A DNA stretch of 64,000 bases, from the NCBI RefSeq assembly GCF_030269445.1, contig NZ_BSTJ01000016.1:1-64000 (forward strand), in the 5' to 3' direction. This document shows, one piece after another, positions 61,629 to 64,000 of the stretch. Numbering within the stretch: the stretch's first letter is position 1; each line of letters starts with the position of its first letter. Position numbers and translations under genes: made by a program. The notes beneath the pieces were generated by a model. It was not told the DNA's origin and searched no databases. It saw only the letters and a list, made by a program, of their open reading frames with translations. Source of the DNA: Actinoallomurus iriomotensis (GTDB taxonomy: Bacteria > Actinomycetota > Actinomycetes > Streptosporangiales > Streptosporangiaceae).

Positions 61629-62165
61629 ATGAGAAAGACCATCGCATCGATCATCATCTCCCTCGACGGCGTGGTGGAGGCCCCGTACAAGTGGTCCCTG
61701 CCCACCCCCGACGACAGCGTCGAGGAGTACGCGCTCGCGCAGCTGAAGGCGTGCGACGCCCTGCTGCTGGGCCGCGAGACCTACGAGGGCTTCGCGCAGG
61801 CATGGCCGAACATCACCGATGAGCGCGGATTCGCCGAACGGATGAACGCCTATCCCAAGTACGTCGTCTCCACCACGCTGACCGAGCCGGCCTGGAACGC
61901 CGAGGTGATCAGCGACGTCGCCGAGGTCGCCAAGCTGAAAGAGCAGCCGGGCAAGGACATCCTGATCTACGGCAGCGGTGAGCTCGTCAACAGTCTGATC
62001 AAGCACGAACTGCTCGACGAGCTCAGGCTGTTGATCAATCCGGTCGTGGCGGGGAGCGGCAAACGGCTGTTCCCCGACGACGGTGAGCTCAAGCACTGGC
62101 GCCTGCGCGAGACGAAGGCCTTCGACCTAGGTGTCGTGCTCCTCGCCTACGAGCGGACGACCTGA
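61629..62165 (+). CDS. dihydrofolate reductase family protein (RibD C-terminal domain)
   Basis: 178 aa. Short DHFR/RibD-C fold: MRKTIASIIISLDGVVEAPYKW at the N-terminus, LLLGRETYEGFAQAWPNIT in the middle and DILIYGSGELVNSLIKHELLDELRLLINPVVAGSGKRLF near the end, all diagnostic. It probably reduces a small substrate with NADPH rather than dihydrofolate. Its last 39 bp overlap the convergent AMP-ligase gene. Confidence 0.9.
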   Translation: MRKTIASIIISLDGVVEAPYKWSLPTPDDSVEEYALAQLKACDALLLGRETYEGFAQAWPNITDERGFAERMNAYPKYVVSTTLTEPAWNAEVISDVAEVAKLKEQPGKDILIYGSGELVNSLIKHELLDELRLLINPVVAGSGKRLFPDDGELKHWRLRETKAFDLGVVLLAYERTT

Positions 62166-63716
62166 CCGCTCCCGGAGGGCCCTGCGGTCGATCTTGCCGG
62201 TCGGCCCGTACGGCATCTCCGGGAGCACCTCGAGCCGCTCGGGCCGCCGGTAGTCGGCGAGCCGCGCGTCCAGTGCCGAACGGACCTCCCGGATCACCGC
62301 GTCGGCGTCCGCGCCCGACCTGAGGGTGACGTACGCGTGCATCCGATCGCCGCGCTCGGCGTCCCGCAGGCCGAGTGCGGCGGCCGCGCCGATGGCGGGA
62401 TGGGCGAGCAGCACGTTCTCGATCTCCGCCGGGGCGACGAGGATCCCCCTCACCTTCACCATGTCGTCGGTGCGGCCGTACAACCAGACATATCCGTCGG
62501 CGTCCAGGTGCGCCCAGTCGCCGGTGAGCGTGTACCCCCGGTGCACGGCCGCCCGCTGCTGCTCGGGGTCGATCAGGCGGACGCCGGTCGGCCCGCGCAC
62601 GCCCAGCCGGCCGGGGGTGCCGGGCCCGCACGGGTCGCCGGCGGCGTCGAACACCGCCGCGTCGTATCGCGGCAGCGGTACCCCGACCGAGCCCGGCCGG
62701 TCTCCCAGCGGCGTGGCCCCGGTGACGAGCCACAGATGCTCGGTCACGCCGAGCGCGTTGCGCAGCACACTGCCCGTACGCTCGTGCCAGCGGCGGGCGA
62801 CGGTCGGCGAGAGCGCCTCGGCGCAGCTGTAATAGGCACGCTCCCCGCCGGGAGGCGCTTCGGCTGCGCGGTAGGAGCCGGGGTCGGACAGCACGATCCG
62901 GGCGTCGCGGTCCTCCACCGCGGCGAAGAACTCGGCGACGTCGTCGAAGTGACGGGCGAGGGCGGTCGCGCCGTACCTCAGCGGCATCATGCACAGGCCC
63001 ACCAGAGCGTAGGGAAACGTCATCGGCCGGTTCGAGGCGATGAGCGTGCCGGGACGCACGCCCATCAGGTCCCGCCGCGCCGGGTGGGTCAGGTACGCGA
63101 GGTCACGGTGGAAGTGCATGGTCGCCTTGGGGACGCCCGTGGTCCCCGAGGAGAAGGCGAGGAGGGCCACGTCGTCGGCGGCCGTCGCGACGGTGTCGAA
63201 GGCGTCCGGTCGCCGGGAGGCCCGGCGGTGCAGATCATCCGGGTAGGTGAGGATCGGAACGGCGGCGGTGATGTCCGCGTCCGCCGCGTCGCACAGGACG
63301 AACGACGCCTCGCAGATGTCCACGATCTGTGCGATCTCGGCGGAGCGCAGCCGCGCGGACACCGGCACGACCACCCCGCCGGCCTTCAGGACGCCGTGGA
63401 GCCAGACCGCGAACCACGGACCGTTGCGGCCACGGAGCAGCACGCGCTGTCCGGGCCGCAGCGCGAGGTCCTCGGCGAGGATCCGGGCGGAACGGTTCAC
63501 CCGGGCGGCGAACTCCGCGTACGTCCATTCGCCCGCGTCCGTGATCAGCGCGGTCCGGTCCGGATACGCCGCCGCCGGCCCGTCGACGAACAGCGTGGTC
63601 GCGTTGAAGTCGCCGCCCCACGGGCCCGGCAGGCGGAGATCCGGCCAGGGATCGACCGCGAGGATCCGGTCCCTGGTGAAGGTGTCCACGTGCCGCGTGG
63701 GGCTCAGCTCGGGCAC
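62127..63716 (-). CDS. AMP-dependent acyl-CoA synthetase (aryl-CoA ligase-like)
   Basis: 529 aa from GTG 63716 (GAGG 6 nt upstream). ANL motifs: LLAFSSGTTGVPKATMHFHRD, GVTEHLW, TGDWAHLDADGYVWLYGRTDDMVKVRG, and catalytic Lys in YGPTGKIDRRAL. The HFHRD after the P-loop and overall pattern fit benzoate/aminobenzoate-CoA ligases better than fatty acyl ligases, but the substrate is uncertain. It starts 7 bp after the stop of the FAD monooxygenase gene on the same strand, so the two form an operon. Confidence 0.88.
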   Translation of the reverse strand: MPELSPTRHVDTFTRDRILAVDPWPDLRLPGPWGGDFNATTLFVDGPAAAYPDRTALITDAGEWTYAEFAARVNRSARILAEDLALRPGQRVLLRGRNGPWFAVWLHGVLKAGGVVVPVSARLRSAEIAQIVDICEASFVLCDAADADITAAVPILTYPDDLHRRASRRPDAFDTVATAADDVALLAFSSGTTGVPKATMHFHRDLAYLTHPARRDLMGVRPGTLIASNRPMTFPYALVGLCMMPLRYGATALARHFDDVAEFFAAVEDRDARIVLSDPGSYRAAEAPPGGERAYYSCAEALSPTVARRWHERTGSVLRNALGVTEHLWLVTGATPLGDRPGSVGVPLPRYDAAVFDAAGDPCGPGTPGRLGVRGPTGVRLIDPEQQRAAVHRGYTLTGDWAHLDADGYVWLYGRTDDMVKVRGILVAPAEIENVLLAHPAIGAAAALGLRDAERGDRMHAYVTLRSGADADAVIREVRSALDARLADYRRPERLEVLPEMPYGPTGKIDRRALRERSGRPLVGEEHDT

Positions 63717-63723
63717 GGATGCC

Positions 63724-64000
63724 TCACGGGCGTACGGCCAGGTGGCGCGCGAGGTGGTCGACGACCTCGCGCGCGTCGTCCTCGATGCCGTAGATGAAGG
63801 TGGACTTGCGGCGCCGCAGCACCGGCAGGCCGAGCGCGTACAGGCCCGGGCTGTCGACCACGCCGCCCTCGTGGCGCAGCCGGCCCTTCTCGTCGACCAC
63901 GGGCACGTCGAGCCACCCGTAGTCGGGCCGGAACCCGGTCGCCCACACGATCGCGGCGATCTCTCCACCGCGCAGGTCGAGCCGCAGCCGCGTCGACTCG
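63724..64000 (-). CDS. C-terminal part of an FAD-dependent monooxygenase (cut by window edge)
   Basis: The frame is open across the right edge; 91 codons are visible. AAIVWATGFRPDYGWL is the conserved ATG motif of flavin monooxygenases and related NAD(P)-FAD proteins, and SPGLYALGLPVLRRRKSTFIYG follows as in the family end. It precedes the AMP-ligase gene by 7 bp, suggesting joint hydroxylation and CoA activation of an aromatic or cyclic acid. Confidence 0.78.
   Translation of the reverse strand, partial: ESTRLRLDLRGGEIAAIVWATGFRPDYGWLDVPVVDEKGRLRHEGGVVDSPGLYALGLPVLRRRKSTFIYGIEDDAREVVDHLARHLAVRP

Noticed and set aside
1-64000. tRNA, rRNA, CRISPR array, prophage or biosynthetic megasynthase
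   Set aside because: No TTCGANNC-type tRNA arms outside genes, no regular spaced repeats, no phage structural genes and no PKS/NRPS domains were seen on either strand.

Overview
The window is very G+C-rich, densely coded DNA with strong third-position G/C bias and many GTG starts. It reads as the chromosome of a filamentous actinomycete. The supporting gene set includes a WXG100-type secreted protein, a large LuxR (LAL) ATPase regulator, a MEDS-STAS protein next to an RsbW-like kinase, a sigma factor fused to its anti-sigma domain, a GH18 chitinase with binding modules, and many TetR, MarR, PadR and LysR regulators. A Streptosporangiales member (Actinomadura or Actinoallomurus type) is my guess. 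No rRNA, tRNA, CRISPR array, PKS/NRPS cluster or intact transposase was found.

Layout. 1-8330 holds an ADP-ribosylglycohydrolase, a tiny secreted protein with a polycysteine tail, an intradiol dioxygenase divergent from a methyltransferase, a GDSL hydrolase, a two-gene WXG100 / lytic transglycosylase unit and an NlpC/P60 hydrolase. 8385-20030 holds a MarR-epoxide hydrolase operon with its palindromic operator, a chitinase, a zinc peptidase, a LysR regulator, an adenosine deaminase, a pyruvyl transferase, the LAL regulator and a 137-bp MITE-like element. 20077-27240 mixes regulators (MEDS-STAS, RsbW-like), an asnB-MarR operon and a LysE exporter with several decayed genes (VC0807-like, ChaB-like, UbiD, MetE-like, cupin). 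27253-32517 is a coherent extracytoplasmic flavin electron-transfer locus: a ferric-reductase-like protein, an FMN-binding protein and ApbE, with a 69-bp tandem array in front of apbE, divergent from an OmpR-type two-component system.

32583-43718 carries an FAD oxidoreductase, a zinc-ribbon membrane protein, a VWA membrane pair, a large GH3 enzyme with two discoidin-type modules and small secreted or hypothetical proteins. 43816-54088 has TetR and PadR regulators, a sensor kinase without an adjacent regulator, and an acyl-CoA-type catabolic group: acyl-CoA dehydrogenase, NAD-dependent epimerase, TetR with two operator copies, AMP-ligase, SRPBCC, enoyl-CoA hydratase and alpha/beta hydrolase. 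54159-64000 has a class I amidotransferase that lacks its cysteine, a globin-reductase fusion, an XRE regulator, a small secreted protein, a stretch of gene remnants, the sigma/anti-sigma fusion, an AraC regulator, a RibD-type reductase, a second AMP-ligase and the end of an FAD monooxygenase.

Three themes stand out: small or odd secreted proteins, clear local regulatory palindromes next to their probable regulators, and an unusually high number of gene remnants (about ten), which suggests a decaying accessory region. Functions are read from motifs and family resemblance only; no database search was possible.
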